64,000 bases of DNA from Variovorax sp. CF079 (GTDB lineage: Bacteria; Pseudomonadota; Gammaproteobacteria; Burkholderiales; Burkholderiaceae_C), in NCBI RefSeq assembly GCF_900101545.1, contig NZ_FMZU01000001.1, positions 124,001 to 188,000 of the forward strand, given 5' to 3'. Of the stretch, positions 25,111 to 33,207 are shown piece after piece. A program made the position numbers and the translations under genes. The notes under the pieces were generated by a model. That model saw only the letters and a list, made by a program, of their open reading frames with translations. It was not told where the DNA came from and did no database searches. Position 1 is the first letter of the stretch. Each line of letters begins with the position of its first letter.

Positions 25111-25488
25111 ATGCGCCTCGCACGCCACCCGCTCCGAGCCCGCGCCATGCTGTGCGTGCTGGCGCTCGCCTTGTGGTTTGCGACGACGCTCGGGCTCGTG
25201 CACCGCACGATCCACAGCCCGCTTGCGGCGCATGCGCATGCGGCTGCGTCCGCCCATGCGGGAGAGGCGGACCATGGGTCCCATGGCCTGGTCGCGCTCT
25301 TCGGCGAGCACAGCGATGCGGATTGCCGGCTCTACGACCAGTTGTCCCACGGCCCGGCCGCGCTCTGCGTGCCGGCCCTCCTGCTGCCGGTCATGCTGCC
25401 GGCGGCCACCTTTGCCTATCTCGAGGGCGAAGCAATCGCCCGATGGGTCGCGCTGTTCGACGCGCGCGGCCCGCCTTCCGCTCGCTGA
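25111..25488 (+). CDS. Small His-rich membrane-anchored protein next to a zinc receptor
   Basis: A 125-residue protein with an N-terminal hydrophobic segment (about 12-30) followed by a His/Ala-rich run with HAHAAASAHAGEADHGSHG and a conserved-looking DADCRLYDQLSHGPAALC, then a second hydrophobic patch (ALLLPVMLPAATFAYL). It resembles small proteins found ahead of ZnuD-type receptors in beta-proteobacteria, though I cannot name the family. His clusters suggest zinc binding. It precedes the TonB receptor by 81 bp and is likely cotranscribed. The start is uncertain; ATG 25147 would shorten it by 12 residues. Confidence 0.6.
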   Translation: MRLARHPLRARAMLCVLALALWFATTLGLVHRTIHSPLAAHAHAAASAHAGEADHGSHGLVALFGEHSDADCRLYDQLSHGPAALCVPALLLPVMLPAATFAYLEGEAIARWVALFDARGPPSAR

Positions 25489-25569
25489 ATCCGCCTTGCC
25501 GACCGACAGCTGCACCCGTCTTTTCGCGGGCTGCGGCCGGTCTTTCATCGATTCAACGAGTGTTCCAAC

Positions 25570-27672
25570 ATGTCATCCCATTTCCGGCGCAACGCCATCG
25601 GCGTTGCCGTTCTTTCCCTTTTGTCCTGCGCTGCCTGGGCGCAAGCCGACGCGAGCGCGCCCGCGCCTTCGCTGCCCGAGGTCACCGTCACCGGCAACCC
25701 GTTGGGCGCCACCGACCTGATCGCACCGACCACCACCCTCTCCGGCGACAGGCTGCTCTTGCGTTCCCAATCCACGCTCGGCGAGACCCTCAACGGCCTG
25801 CCGGGCGTCAGCAGCAGCTACTTCGGGCCCAACGCGAGCCGGCCTTCGATCCGCGGCCAGGACGGGGACCGCATCCGCATCCTGCAGAACGGCGGCGCGG
25901 CACCGGACGCCTCCTCGCTGAGCTACGACCACGCGGTGCCGGTCGATGCCCTCGTCACCGAACGCATCGAAGTGCTGCGCGGGCCCTCGGCGCTGCAGTA
26001 CGGCGGCAGCGCGGTCGGCGGCGTGGTCAACGTGATCGACAACCGCATTCCGAGCGAGCCGATCGACGGTTTCGGCGGCCGCGCCGACCTCGGCTACGCG
26101 ACCGGCAACCGCGAGAAGAGCGGCGGCGTGGTGCTGGAGGGCGGCAACAACCGCTATGCGCTGCACGTGGATGCCTTCAACCGCGACGCGGACGATACCT
26201 CGGTGCCGATCGAACTCGGCTGCGAGAACCCGCGCCGGCCCGGCCTGGCTCGCAAGATCTGCAACTCGGCCAACCAGGCGCACGGCGGCGCGATCGGCGG
26301 CAGCCTGTTCTTCGACCAGGGCTGGATCGGCGCTTCGGCCAGCACCTACCGCAGCGACTACGGCACGGTGGCGGAGGACGACGTCACCATCAAGATGAAA
26401 TCCGACCGCTATGCGCTCGAAGGCGAATGGCGGCCGGGCGGCTTCTTCACCAGCATCCACGGCAAGCTGAGCCGCACCGACTATCGCCACACCGAGTTCG
26501 AGGGCTCGGAGACCGGCACGGTGTTTGCCAACAAGAGCAACGATCTGCGCATCGAGGGGCGCCATCAGAAGATCGGCGGCGTGGAGGGCTTGATCGGCTT
26601 CACCAACGAAAGCAACGACTTCTCGGCCGTCGGCGACGAGGCCTTCGCGCCGCACAGCCGCACGCGCTCGCGCGCCTTGTTCCTGCACGAAGAGCTCGGT
26701 ACGTCGTGGGGCCGCCTGAGCTTCGGCGCGCGCACCGAGCAGGTGAAGGTGCGTTCCTTCGGCTATCCGGAAGATCCGTCGGTCACGCGCTTCGCCGTCG
26801 GCGAGCGCAGCTTCAATCCGCACAGCGCGGCCTTCGGTGCGCTGGTCAACCTGGCGCCCCAATGGCAGCTGACCTCGAACCTCGCCTACACCGAGCGCGC
26901 GCCCAAGGACTACGAACTCTTCGCCAACGGCCCGCACGTCGCGACCGCGGCCTGGGAGGTCGGCGATCCGAACCTGCAGAAGGAAAAGTCGGTCGGCTTC
27001 GACCTCGGCGCCCAATGGAAGTCCGGCGCCAACAGCGCGCGCGTGAATGCCTACGTCACGCGCTTCCGCAACTACATCGGGCTCGCGGCCTCGGGCAATG
27101 TGCGCGGCGAGGACGGCGAGATCAACCCGGGCCCGGTGGAAACCGACGAAGGCCTGCTGTTCCCCGACGTGGTGGACGAGTTCGTCTATCGCGGCGTGCG
27201 CGCCCGCTTCACCGGCATCGAGGCCAACGGCAACCTGCGGCTCCTGGGCACCGACGGCTTCTCGCGCGCGGCCGACGGCTCCACGCTGGACCTCGAATGG
27301 CGTGCCGACCTGGTGCGCGCGAAGAACACCGATACCGGCGAGCCGCTGCCGCGCATCTCGCCGGCGCGCGTGGGTACCACGCTGGCCTACGGCAACGGGC
27401 CATGGACGGCGCGCCTGGGCTTCGACCACTACGCTGCCCAGCGAAGGGTGCCGAGCATCGGCGCGCGCGAGACCGATGCCTTCACGCTGTGGAATGCGGC
27501 GCTCACCTACCGCATGAAGGTGCAGCGCGCCAACCTCACCTGGTATGCGCGCATCGACAACCTGACGAACAAGCTGGCCTACAGCGCGACCTCGATCCTG
27601 ACCACGACCGCCTTCCCGGATGCGCCCTTGCCGGGGCGGACCTTGAAGGTGGGCCTGCGCGCGACGTTCTAG
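25570..27672 (+). CDS. TonB-dependent outer-membrane receptor, ZnuD-like
   Basis: A 700-residue outer-membrane receptor. The signal peptide ends near AWAQA (residue 25); a TonB box-like LPEVTVTGN is followed by the plug domain (about 45-160) with SRPSIRGQDGDRIRILQNG and SYDHAVPVDALV, both typical of the ZnuD zinc/heme receptor group. The barrel follows and ends with LKVGLRATF, with C-terminal Phe. Zinc uptake energised by TonB is the likely role, supported by the His-rich protein before it. No clear Zur box was seen in the 81-bp gap. The specific metal is an inference from family resemblance. Confidence 0.88.
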   Translation: MSSHFRRNAIGVAVLSLLSCAAWAQADASAPAPSLPEVTVTGNPLGATDLIAPTTTLSGDRLLLRSQSTLGETLNGLPGVSSSYFGPNASRPSIRGQDGDRIRILQNGGAAPDASSLSYDHAVPVDALVTERIEVLRGPSALQYGGSAVGGVVNVIDNRIPSEPIDGFGGRADLGYATGNREKSGGVVLEGGNNRYALHVDAFNRDADDTSVPIELGCENPRRPGLARKICNSANQAHGGAIGGSLFFDQGWIGASASTYRSDYGTVAEDDVTIKMKSDRYALEGEWRPGGFFTSIHGKLSRTDYRHTEFEGSETGTVFANKSNDLRIEGRHQKIGGVEGLIGFTNESNDFSAVGDEAFAPHSRTRSRALFLHEELGTSWGRLSFGARTEQVKVRSFGYPEDPSVTRFAVGERSFNPHSAAFGALVNLAPQWQLTSNLAYTERAPKDYELFANGPHVATAAWEVGDPNLQKEKSVGFDLGAQWKSGANSARVNAYVTRFRNYIGLAASGNVRGEDGEINPGPVETDEGLLFPDVVDEFVYRGVRARFTGIEANGNLRLLGTDGFSRAADGSTLDLEWRADLVRAKNTDTGEPLPRISPARVGTTLAYGNGPWTARLGFDHYAAQRRVPSIGARETDAFTLWNAALTYRMKVQRANLTWYARIDNLTNKLAYSATSILTTTAFPDAPLPGRTLKVGLRATF

Positions 27673-27694
27673 CGCCCCTGTATGCTCGCCGCCG

Positions 27695-28642
27695 ATGAAT
27701 TCATCGGTCCTCTCGTCGCTGCTGCCCGTCGTCTTGCTCATCGCTGCGGGCTTCGTGGCAGGGCGGCGGGGCTGGGTCGGCGGCGGCGCGGTGCGGGACC
27801 TGTCGAACCTGATCTTCCTGCTGCTCGTGCCGGCGCTCCTGTTCCGTGCCATGAGCACGGTGCACCTGGAGCAGCTGAGCCTCAAGCCTGTCGCGGCCTA
27901 CTTTCTCGCGGCGGGCCTGATCTTCGCGGCCACCTTGCTGTGGCGCGGCTTCAACCGCACGGCGGCCGTGCTCGCGCTTGCCAACACCTTCAGCAACACC
28001 GTGATGATCGGCATCGCGCTGATCGGCCTGGCCTACGGCCCCGAGGGCATGGTTGTGCTGCTGACGCTGATCTCGCTGCATTCGCTGGTGCTGCTGACCA
28101 GCGCGACGCTGGTGCTCGAACTTGCGGTGGCCCACGAGAACGCCAGTCTGAGCGGCACGCCGCGCCAGCCGATCCTGCACACACTGGGCCGCGCGTTCTA
28201 CAACGCGATCGTCCATCCGGTGCCGCTGCCGATCATCGCGGGCCTGCTGTTCGCGCAGACCGGTTGGGTGATGCCCGAAGTGATCGACAAGCCGATCGCG
28301 CTGCTCGGGCAGGCCTTCGGACCGATCGCGCTGGTCATGGTCGGCATCACGCTCGCGTTCACGCCCATCGGTACCCACTGGCGCGGCGCGCTGGTGCAGG
28401 CGCTGGTCAAGAACGTGGCGCACCCGTTGCTGGTGGCGGGGCTCGGCTGGCTGCTGGGCCTGCGCGGGCTGCCGCTGCAGGTGATGGTGGTGGCCGCGGC
28501 GCTGCCGATCGGCGCCAATGTGTTTCTGTTTTCGCAGCGCTACAAGACGGCCGAGGATCTCGTGACGGCCAGCATGGCGGTCTCGACTGCGCTCGCGCTC
28601 GTCACGCTGTCGATCGTGATGCCGCTCGCTGGCAGGCTCTGA
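27695..28642 (+). CDS. AEC family transporter
   Basis: A 315-residue membrane protein with about ten hydrophobic helices in the five-plus-five layout of the auxin efflux carrier family. Marks are LPVVLLIAAGFVAGRRGW at the start, NTFSNTVMIGIALIGLAYGPEG in the middle and GANVFLFSQRYKTAEDL in the penultimate helix. In bacteria such proteins move organic acids such as malate or other carboxylates. It starts 22 bp after the receptor stop codon and may share its transcript, but no functional link is evident. Confidence 0.9.
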   Translation: MNSSVLSSLLPVVLLIAAGFVAGRRGWVGGGAVRDLSNLIFLLLVPALLFRAMSTVHLEQLSLKPVAAYFLAAGLIFAATLLWRGFNRTAAVLALANTFSNTVMIGIALIGLAYGPEGMVVLLTLISLHSLVLLTSATLVLELAVAHENASLSGTPRQPILHTLGRAFYNAIVHPVPLPIIAGLLFAQTGWVMPEVIDKPIALLGQAFGPIALVMVGITLAFTPIGTHWRGALVQALVKNVAHPLLVAGLGWLLGLRGLPLQVMVVAAALPIGANVFLFSQRYKTAEDLVTASMAVSTALALVTLSIVMPLAGRL

Positions 28643-28654
28643 GGCAGGATTGGC

Positions 28655-29302
28655 TCAGGGGGCCAAGCGCTCACGCACCCAGGCGCCATCTTCTCGCCGG
28701 TAGCGCAAGCGATCGTGCAGCCGGCTCTTGCGGCCTTGCCAGAACTCCCAGCGGTCGGGCACCAGGCGGTAGCCGCCCCAGTGCGGCGGCCGTGGCGGCG
28801 AGAGCAGGTGCCGGGCGGCCTCGATGGCGGCGTTCTTCACCAGCACCTCGCGGCCGCTGATCACCTCGCTCTGCGGGCTGGCCCAGGCGCCGATGCGCGA
28901 GTCGAGCGGGCGGCTCGCGAAGTAGGCGTCGCTCTCGGCCGCATCGACCTTCTCGACCCGGCCCTCGATGCGCACCACGCGCTCGAGCTCGACCCAGTGG
29001 AACTGCAGCGCGGCCCAGGGATTGCCGGCGAGCTCCTGGCCTTTGCGGCTCTTGTAGTTGGTGTACCAGACGATGCCGCGCGCGTCGTAGCCCTTGATCA
29101 GCACGATGCGCGTCGACGGCCGCAGGTCGCCGCCGACGGTGGCCAGCGTCATCGCGTTGGGCTCGGGCAACTGCGCGTCGATCGCTTCGGCGAGCCAGCG
29201 CTCGAACTGGAGTAGGGGATCGGATGCGCTGCTGGCTTCGTCGAGTTCGGCGCGCTCGTAGCTCTTGCGCAGCGCGGCCAGCGCTTCTTTGGGGGAATTC
29301 AT
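28655..29302 (-). CDS. pdxH: Pyridoxamine 5'-phosphate oxidase
   Basis: A 215-residue FMN enzyme that oxidises pyridoxamine or pyridoxine 5'-phosphate to PLP, the last step of vitamin B6 salvage. The FMN-binding strand is [19 protein letters not shown], followed by [17 protein letters not shown] and the PNP-oxidase motif [14 protein letters not shown]; the C-terminal dimerisation segment ends [19 protein letters not shown], which is diagnostic. ATG 29302 gives a normal family length. The gene is flanked by a convergent AEC transporter and a divergent MobA-like gene. Confidence 0.96.
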   Translation of the reverse strand: MNSPKEALAALRKSYERAELDEASSASDPLLQFERWLAEAIDAQLPEPNAMTLATVGGDLRPSTRIVLIKGYDARGIVWYTNYKSRKGQELAGNPWAALQFHWVELERVVRIEGRVEKVDAAESDAYFASRPLDSRIGAWASPQSEVISGREVLVKNAAIEAARHLLSPPRPPHWGGYRLVPDRWEFWQGRKSRLHDRLRYRREDGAWVRERLAP

Positions 29303-29342
29303 GGCCGCATTGTTGCGCATGCGAAGAGGGGATACTGGGCGC

Positions 29343-29906
29343 ATGAATCCTCGATCGCCCACCGTCATCGTGCTCGCCTCGGGCCGCGGCGAGCGCTTTC
29401 GCGCCGCCGGCGGCAGCGGCGCCAAGCTGCACGCGCCGCTCGCGGGCCGGACGGTGCTGGAGCACACGCTGGCCGCCGTGCGCGCCAGCGGCCTGCCGTG
29501 GCATCTGGAGGATGCGGGCCATCCCGGCATGGGCGATTCGATCGCGGCCGCGGTGCGGGCCACGGCCGATGCGGCGGGCTGGCTGATCCTGCCCGGCGAT
29601 CTCCCGCTGGTGTTGCCATCGACCTTGCAAGCCGTGGCGCGGGCGCTCGTCGATCCCGTGCAGGCGGCTCAGCCGCAGCGCCGCGGCGAACGCGGACATC
29701 CGGTCGGCTTTGCCGCGGCCTGCAAGCCGCTGCTCGCGGCGCTGTCGGGCAACCTGGGCGCGGCGCCGGTGCTGCGCGCGCTGCGGGAAGCCCATGCAGT
29801 GGCGGAGATCGAAGTGGACGACATCGGCATCCTGACCGACATCGACACGCCCGCCGCACTCGCGCGCGCCGAGGCGCTGCTGGCCGCGCGGCTCAGCGCC
29901 TCGTGA
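29343..29906 (+). CDS. MobA-like nucleotidyltransferase (molybdenum cofactor type)
   Basis: A 187-residue NTP-transferase fold protein. It has the nucleotide loop [12 protein letters not shown] near residues 9-20, a Lys-containing [16 protein letters not shown] segment, [11 protein letters not shown] with the metal-binding Asp, and the conserved HPVGF and DIDTPAAL motifs near the end. This pattern fits MocA/MobA proteins, which attach CMP or GMP to molybdopterin; the sequence is short and the loop differs slightly from LAAGxSxRMG. No molybdoenzyme is adjacent, so the exact role is unclear. It overlaps the convergent sodC stop by 14 bases. Confidence 0.8.
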   Translation: MNPRSPTVIVLASGRGERFRAAGGSGAKLHAPLAGRTVLEHTLAAVRASGLPWHLEDAGHPGMGDSIAAAVRATADAAGWLILPGDLPLVLPSTLQAVARALVDPVQAAQPQRRGERGHPVGFAAACKPLLAALSGNLGAAPVLRALREAHAVAEIEVDDIGILTDIDTPAALARAEALLAARLSAS

Positions 29907-30432
29907 TCAGCGCGCAGGCGATGCGCGGGCCGGAGTTGCCGGCCGGCTGCGAGGTGAAGTCGTCGCGATCGCGGTGAACGATCAGCGCCCGGCCGACCAC
30001 GTTGTTGGCCGCGCCGTCGGTGAGCGAGATCGAGTGCACGTCGACGCTGAAGCGCGCCACGCCGCTCGCATCGGCCACCAGGCTCGGCAGCTCGCCCGCA
30101 TGGCTGCCGGGCGCGCCGAACTTGCCGTGCGTGCCGCCGGCCGGATTGAAGTGGCCGCCCGAGGCATTGCCGTTGTCGCCGCAGTCGCCCTTCTCGTGGA
30201 TGTGGAAGCCATGTTCCGTGCCCGGCACGAAGCCGCGCACTTCGCCGGCCACGCGCACGCCATGGTCGAGCGCCGTGAAGCTCACGTTGCCCGTGGTCGG
30301 ATTCGGCGTGATCGCCGCGGTCGGCGCCAGCGCGGCGCTGGCGCTCGCCTTGGACCCCATCATGGTGCCGCAGCCGGCGAGCAGGCTCACCGCGGCGACG
30401 GCAAGAGTGGGGACGATCAGACGAGAGGACAT
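29893..30432 (-). CDS. sodC: Periplasmic Cu/Zn superoxide dismutase, probable lipoprotein
   Basis: A 179-residue SodC. The N-terminus carries a lipobox LLAGC with Cys21, so it is probably lipid-anchored. All expected metal sites are visible: GFHIHEKGDC, then HFNPAGGTHG, the Zn-binding loop with SHAGELPSL, VVGRALIVHRDRDD, and a C-terminal GPRIACALI that forms the disulfide. It converts superoxide to peroxide in the periplasm. The gene starts 2 bp after the ChaC-like stop, so it is coupled to it, an association worth noting. It overlaps the convergent MobA-like gene. Confidence 0.94.
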   Translation of the reverse strand: MSSRLIVPTLAVAAVSLLAGCGTMMGSKASASAALAPTAAITPNPTTGNVSFTALDHGVRVAGEVRGFVPGTEHGFHIHEKGDCGDNGNASGGHFNPAGGTHGKFGAPGSHAGELPSLVADASGVARFSVDVHSISLTDGAANNVVGRALIVHRDRDDFTSQPAGNSGPRIACALITRR

Positions 30433-30434
30433 GG

Positions 30435-31109
30435 CTACTCCTTGGATGAAGAACGGGAAGAAGAATCGAGAGAAGAGGCCGCAGGGTATACCGGAGCGGG
30501 CGCTTCGCCGCAATCGGCTTGCGCCGACAGCTTGGCCTCGGCCAACCTGATCAGGCGCGCCAGCGCTGCATCGTGGATCGCATGGCGCTGCAGTTCGAGC
30601 AGGGTCTGATGCGCATAGTCGAGCGAACTGCCATAGCGGCCGACCGCGCTGGCGAAGATGTGGCGGTAGCGCTCGTCGTCCAGGTTGCCGGTGAAGTTGG
30701 GACTGCGCCGCGACAAGGTGAAGGCCAGGGCGCGCACCGATCCGTGCGGGGTCTCGCAATCGAGCCATCGGGGGTCGTAGACGCCGGTCGGCATCTCGCG
30801 CAGCCAGAGCCGGCCCAGGGTTTCGAGCCCGTCGGCCGCGGCCACGCGGAACACCATGCCGCGGCAGCTGCCGCCCGAGAGCAGGCCGAACACCAGGCCC
30901 GGATTCTCGACCGTGCCGCGATTGATGCGGCTCCACATCTTCAGCGCCCGATGCCAGCCGTGCACCCGCGCGGGGTGCCGCTCGATGAAGCCGAACTCGG
31001 GGCGCCAGATCAGCGAGCCGTAGCCGAACACCCAGAGATCCTGGTGGCCGCCCCATTCGGCGATCACGCGGTCGAGCATGGGCTTCGGGTCGCGCAGCGG
31101 TTTGAGCAT
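30435..31109 (-). CDS. ChaC-like gamma-glutamylcyclotransferase
   Basis: A 224-residue protein with the cyclotransferase fold. DLWVFGYGSLIWRPEFGF near residue 24 holds the YGSL substrate loop, and the WRPEFGFIERHPARVHGWHR segment continues the family pattern; GMVFRVAAADGLETL and ALAFTLSRRSPNF follow. ChaC enzymes split glutathione into 5-oxoproline and Cys-Gly. The catalytic Glu should lie in the central part and was not checked by alignment. The tail after about 200 is Ser-rich. It leads a two-gene unit with sodC, linking glutathione degradation and superoxide removal. ATG 31109 has no strong ribosome site. Confidence 0.85.
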   Translation of the reverse strand: MLKPLRDPKPMLDRVIAEWGGHQDLWVFGYGSLIWRPEFGFIERHPARVHGWHRALKMWSRINRGTVENPGLVFGLLSGGSCRGMVFRVAAADGLETLGRLWLREMPTGVYDPRWLDCETPHGSVRALAFTLSRRSPNFTGNLDDERYRHIFASAVGRYGSSLDYAHQTLLELQRHAIHDAALARLIRLAEAKLSAQADCGEAPAPVYPAASSLDSSSRSSSKE

Positions 31110-31208
31110 GGGGTCCAAACCGGGCGGGCCGGGGTCGCCACCTACAATTTCACGGTCATGGTTCACCGCACCATTATTTACCGACCGCTTTCCTACGGAG
31201 ATCGACCC

Positions 31209-31727
31209 ATGGCAGGCATAGCCGACGACGACAGCCAACAGAACATCATTCTGGCCTTTCTGCTCGGGCTGATCGCACTGGTGATCTTCTTCGTGATCGG
31301 GATCGTGCTCTACACGCAGAGCCACAAGGCGGGCGCGAAGCCCGCGGCGTCCATGGTGGAGATCCTGACCGAAACCGTGGCAGTCGTGATCCCCGACGGC
31401 GCGAGCATCCGCGTGCAGGGCGGGGTCGTGAACTTCTATTTCGCCACCGGCAGCGCCGATCTGGCTCCCGGCGCGGCAGGGGCCCTGGCCACGGTGATCA
31501 AAGGCGTGGAAGGTGGGCGCAAGGCAGTGGTCTCGGGCTTCCATGACACCACCGGCGATGGGGGCCTCAACGAACAGCTCGCGCAGAGGCGTGCCGAGAT
31601 GGTGCGCAACGTGCTGACCGGGCTGGGCGTGCCGGCCGACAAGATCGAACTGAAGAAGCCCGCCGTGACCACCGGTTCGGGGAACGACGCCGAGGCGCGC
31701 CGCGTCGAGGTCCGGCTGGTCGACTAG
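31209..31727 (+). CDS. Membrane-anchored OmpA-like peptidoglycan-associated protein
   Basis: A 172-residue protein with an N-terminal transmembrane helix (about 12-36, NIILAFLLGLIALVIFFVIG) and a C-terminal OmpA-like domain (about 72-172) with the strand VVNFYFATGSADLAPGAAGA, then GFHDTTGDGGLNEQLAQRRAE and the Arg-rich RRVEVRLVD end. The NELAQRRA/RRVE motif binds diaminopimelate in peptidoglycan. It has the layout of small single-pass proteins that tether the inner membrane to peptidoglycan. The gene is divergent from the ChaC-like gene; a TACAAT at 31143-31148 could be its -10 element. Confidence 0.87.
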   Translation: MAGIADDDSQQNIILAFLLGLIALVIFFVIGIVLYTQSHKAGAKPAASMVEILTETVAVVIPDGASIRVQGGVVNFYFATGSADLAPGAAGALATVIKGVEGGRKAVVSGFHDTTGDGGLNEQLAQRRAEMVRNVLTGLGVPADKIELKKPAVTTGSGNDAEARRVEVRLVD

Positions 31728-31737
31728 CGCGCTGCGC

Positions 31738-32124
31738 TCACCACGGCAGCTGCATCGGCTTCGCTTCGAGGTCGAACACCCCGACCGGGGCAGCCGGAAA
31801 CACGCCGGTGATCTCCATCGGCTCGTCGCCCACATTGAAGATCTGATGCGGCACGTCGCGCGGCAGCAGCACGCTGCTCGCGGGGCCGAAGCGGTGCACC
31901 TGTCCGTCGAGGTGGACCTCGCCGCGGCCCGCGTGGCACAACACGACTTCCTCGGTGTCATGGCTGTGCGGCGGCGTGGAAGCGCCGGGCGCCAGCGTCT
32001 GCTTCCAGATCGACAACTGGGTCAATCCATGCTCGTGGCCCGCCAGGGTGCGGTGGGTGATTCCGGGCAGCTCTGCCAGGGGCAGCGTGGCGTGGGAGAT
32101 AACGTTGCGGGCAATGGCGGTCAT
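31738..32124 (-). CDS. Small cupin-domain protein
   Basis: A 128-residue single-cupin protein. The conserved first cupin motif is TPPHSHDTEEVVLCHAGRGEV with two His and a Glu that can bind a metal, and the second is RDVPHQIFNVGDEPMEITG with one His. Such proteins can be isomerases, oxygenases or sensors; the substrate is not readable from sequence. It diverges from the LysR gene at 32241, and the palindrome at 32208-32230 lies in the shared 116-bp gap, so it is a likely target of that regulator. Confidence 0.85.
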   Translation of the reverse strand: MTAIARNVISHATLPLAELPGITHRTLAGHEHGLTQLSIWKQTLAPGASTPPHSHDTEEVVLCHAGRGEVHLDGQVHRFGPASSVLLPRDVPHQIFNVGDEPMEITGVFPAAPVGVFDLEAKPMQLPW

Positions 32125-32207
32125 GAGGCGGCTCCGTGCAATCGAGTGAAGGTGAAGGCAGTGTCCTGGACCCAGAAGCGCGAGTGAAGACAGCGCAATG
32201 ACCTAAC

Positions 32208-32230
32208 ATTGAGGACATTCGTTCCTCAAT
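32208..32230. promoter_or_regulatory. LysR-type operator palindrome in the cupin/lysR intergenic gap
   Basis: ATTGAGGA (32208-32215) and TCCTCAAT (32223-32230) form a perfect 8-bp inverted repeat with a 7-bp spacer, ending 10 bp before the lysR ATG. A T-N-A dyad of this size is usual for LysR-type regulators. It overlaps the expected lysR promoter, so autorepression plus control of the divergent cupin gene is likely. Confidence 0.65.
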
Positions 32231-32240
32231 CGGAGGCGCC

Positions 32241-33122
32241 ATGCAAGGCCTGCAGCAGTTCCTCGCCTTCACCGAGACCGTCAAGCACGGCAGCTTCGCC
32301 GCCGCCGCGCGCGAAGCGGGCACCGCGCCTTCCACGCTGGCCAAGGCGGTGCTGAGGCTGGAGGATTCGCTTGGCGTCAAGCTGTTCCATCGGACCACGC
32401 GGCAGGTCACCCTGACGCCGGACGGCGAGCGCCTGTACCACCGCTGCCAGCGCGTCCTCGCCGAGATCGAGGACCTGCATGCCGACGCTGCCGGCACGCG
32501 GGCCACGGCCACGGGCCTGCTGCGCATCGACATGCCGATCGTCTTCGGCCGGCGCGTGATCCTGCCGCTGCTCGCGCGGCTCCAGCAACAGCACCCGCGA
32601 CTTGAAATGGACGTGCGCTTGCAGGACGGCTACGTCGATCTGGTCAAGGACGGCATCGACCTCGCCATCCGGGTCGGCGCACTGCAGGAATCGTCGCTGG
32701 TGGCACGCCGCTTTGCGAGCCAGACCTTGCTGCTGGTGGCCAGCCCTGCCTACCTGGCGCAGCATGGCCATCCGGCCTCGCTGCGGGCGCTGGCACAGCA
32801 TCGCGCGATCGTCTTCCGCATGCCGACGAGCGGTCGCGACCGCCCCTGGCAGTTCCTCCAGCGCGGCCACGCCGTCACCCTGCATCCGCAGAGCCAGCTG
32901 CGCCTGAATGACGGCGAAGCCATGGTGCAGGCCGCGATGCTCGGCCAGGGCCTGGCGCAACTGCCCGACTACATGGTCGAAGAAGAGCTCGGCGATGGGC
33001 GCCTGGTCGAGATCCTGCCTTCGCTGCGGCCGCCGGCCATGCCGATCAGCGCCGTGTACCCTTCCCAGCGCCTGTTGCCGCCGCGGGTGCGGGTCGTGCT
33101 CGATGCCTTGACGGCACCCTAG
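32241..33122 (+). CDS. LysR-family transcriptional regulator
   Basis: A 293-residue LysR regulator with the N-terminal winged HTH (QFLAFTETVKHGSFAAAAREAG, TPSTLAKAVLRLEDSLGVKLF) and a C-terminal periplasmic-binding-protein-like effector domain (about 90-290) of the CrgA/AaeR-like group. The regulated function is unknown; position suggests the divergent cupin gene. An inverted repeat 10 bp before the start is the probable binding site. The HTH start residue pattern fits the ATG at 32241 with GGAGG upstream. Confidence 0.92.
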   Translation: MQGLQQFLAFTETVKHGSFAAAAREAGTAPSTLAKAVLRLEDSLGVKLFHRTTRQVTLTPDGERLYHRCQRVLAEIEDLHADAAGTRATATGLLRIDMPIVFGRRVILPLLARLQQQHPRLEMDVRLQDGYVDLVKDGIDLAIRVGALQESSLVARRFASQTLLLVASPAYLAQHGHPASLRALAQHRAIVFRMPTSGRDRPWQFLQRGHAVTLHPQSQLRLNDGEAMVQAAMLGQGLAQLPDYMVEEELGDGRLVEILPSLRPPAMPISAVYPSQRLLPPRVRVVLDALTAP

Positions 33123-33149
33123 GGTCTTGCGGGCTTGGTAGGATGCAGG

Positions 33150-33169
33150 GCCACGCACCTGCGCGTGGC
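33150..33169. terminator. Stem-loop in the lysR-edd gap, possible terminator
   Basis: GCCACGC (33150-33156) pairs with GCGTGGC (33163-33169) around a six-base loop, 28 bp after the lysR stop. There is no T-tract, so it could be a weak terminator or only part of the edd leader. Confidence 0.3.
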
Positions 33170-33207
33170 AGGGGCCGCGCGCAGCCCCACTGCACAGTGA
33201 AGCACTC

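Noticed and set aside
25573-27885. A 770-codon open frame antisense to the TonB receptor
   Set aside because: Composition is typical of a shadow frame; the receptor on the plus strand has clear signal peptide and plug motifs.
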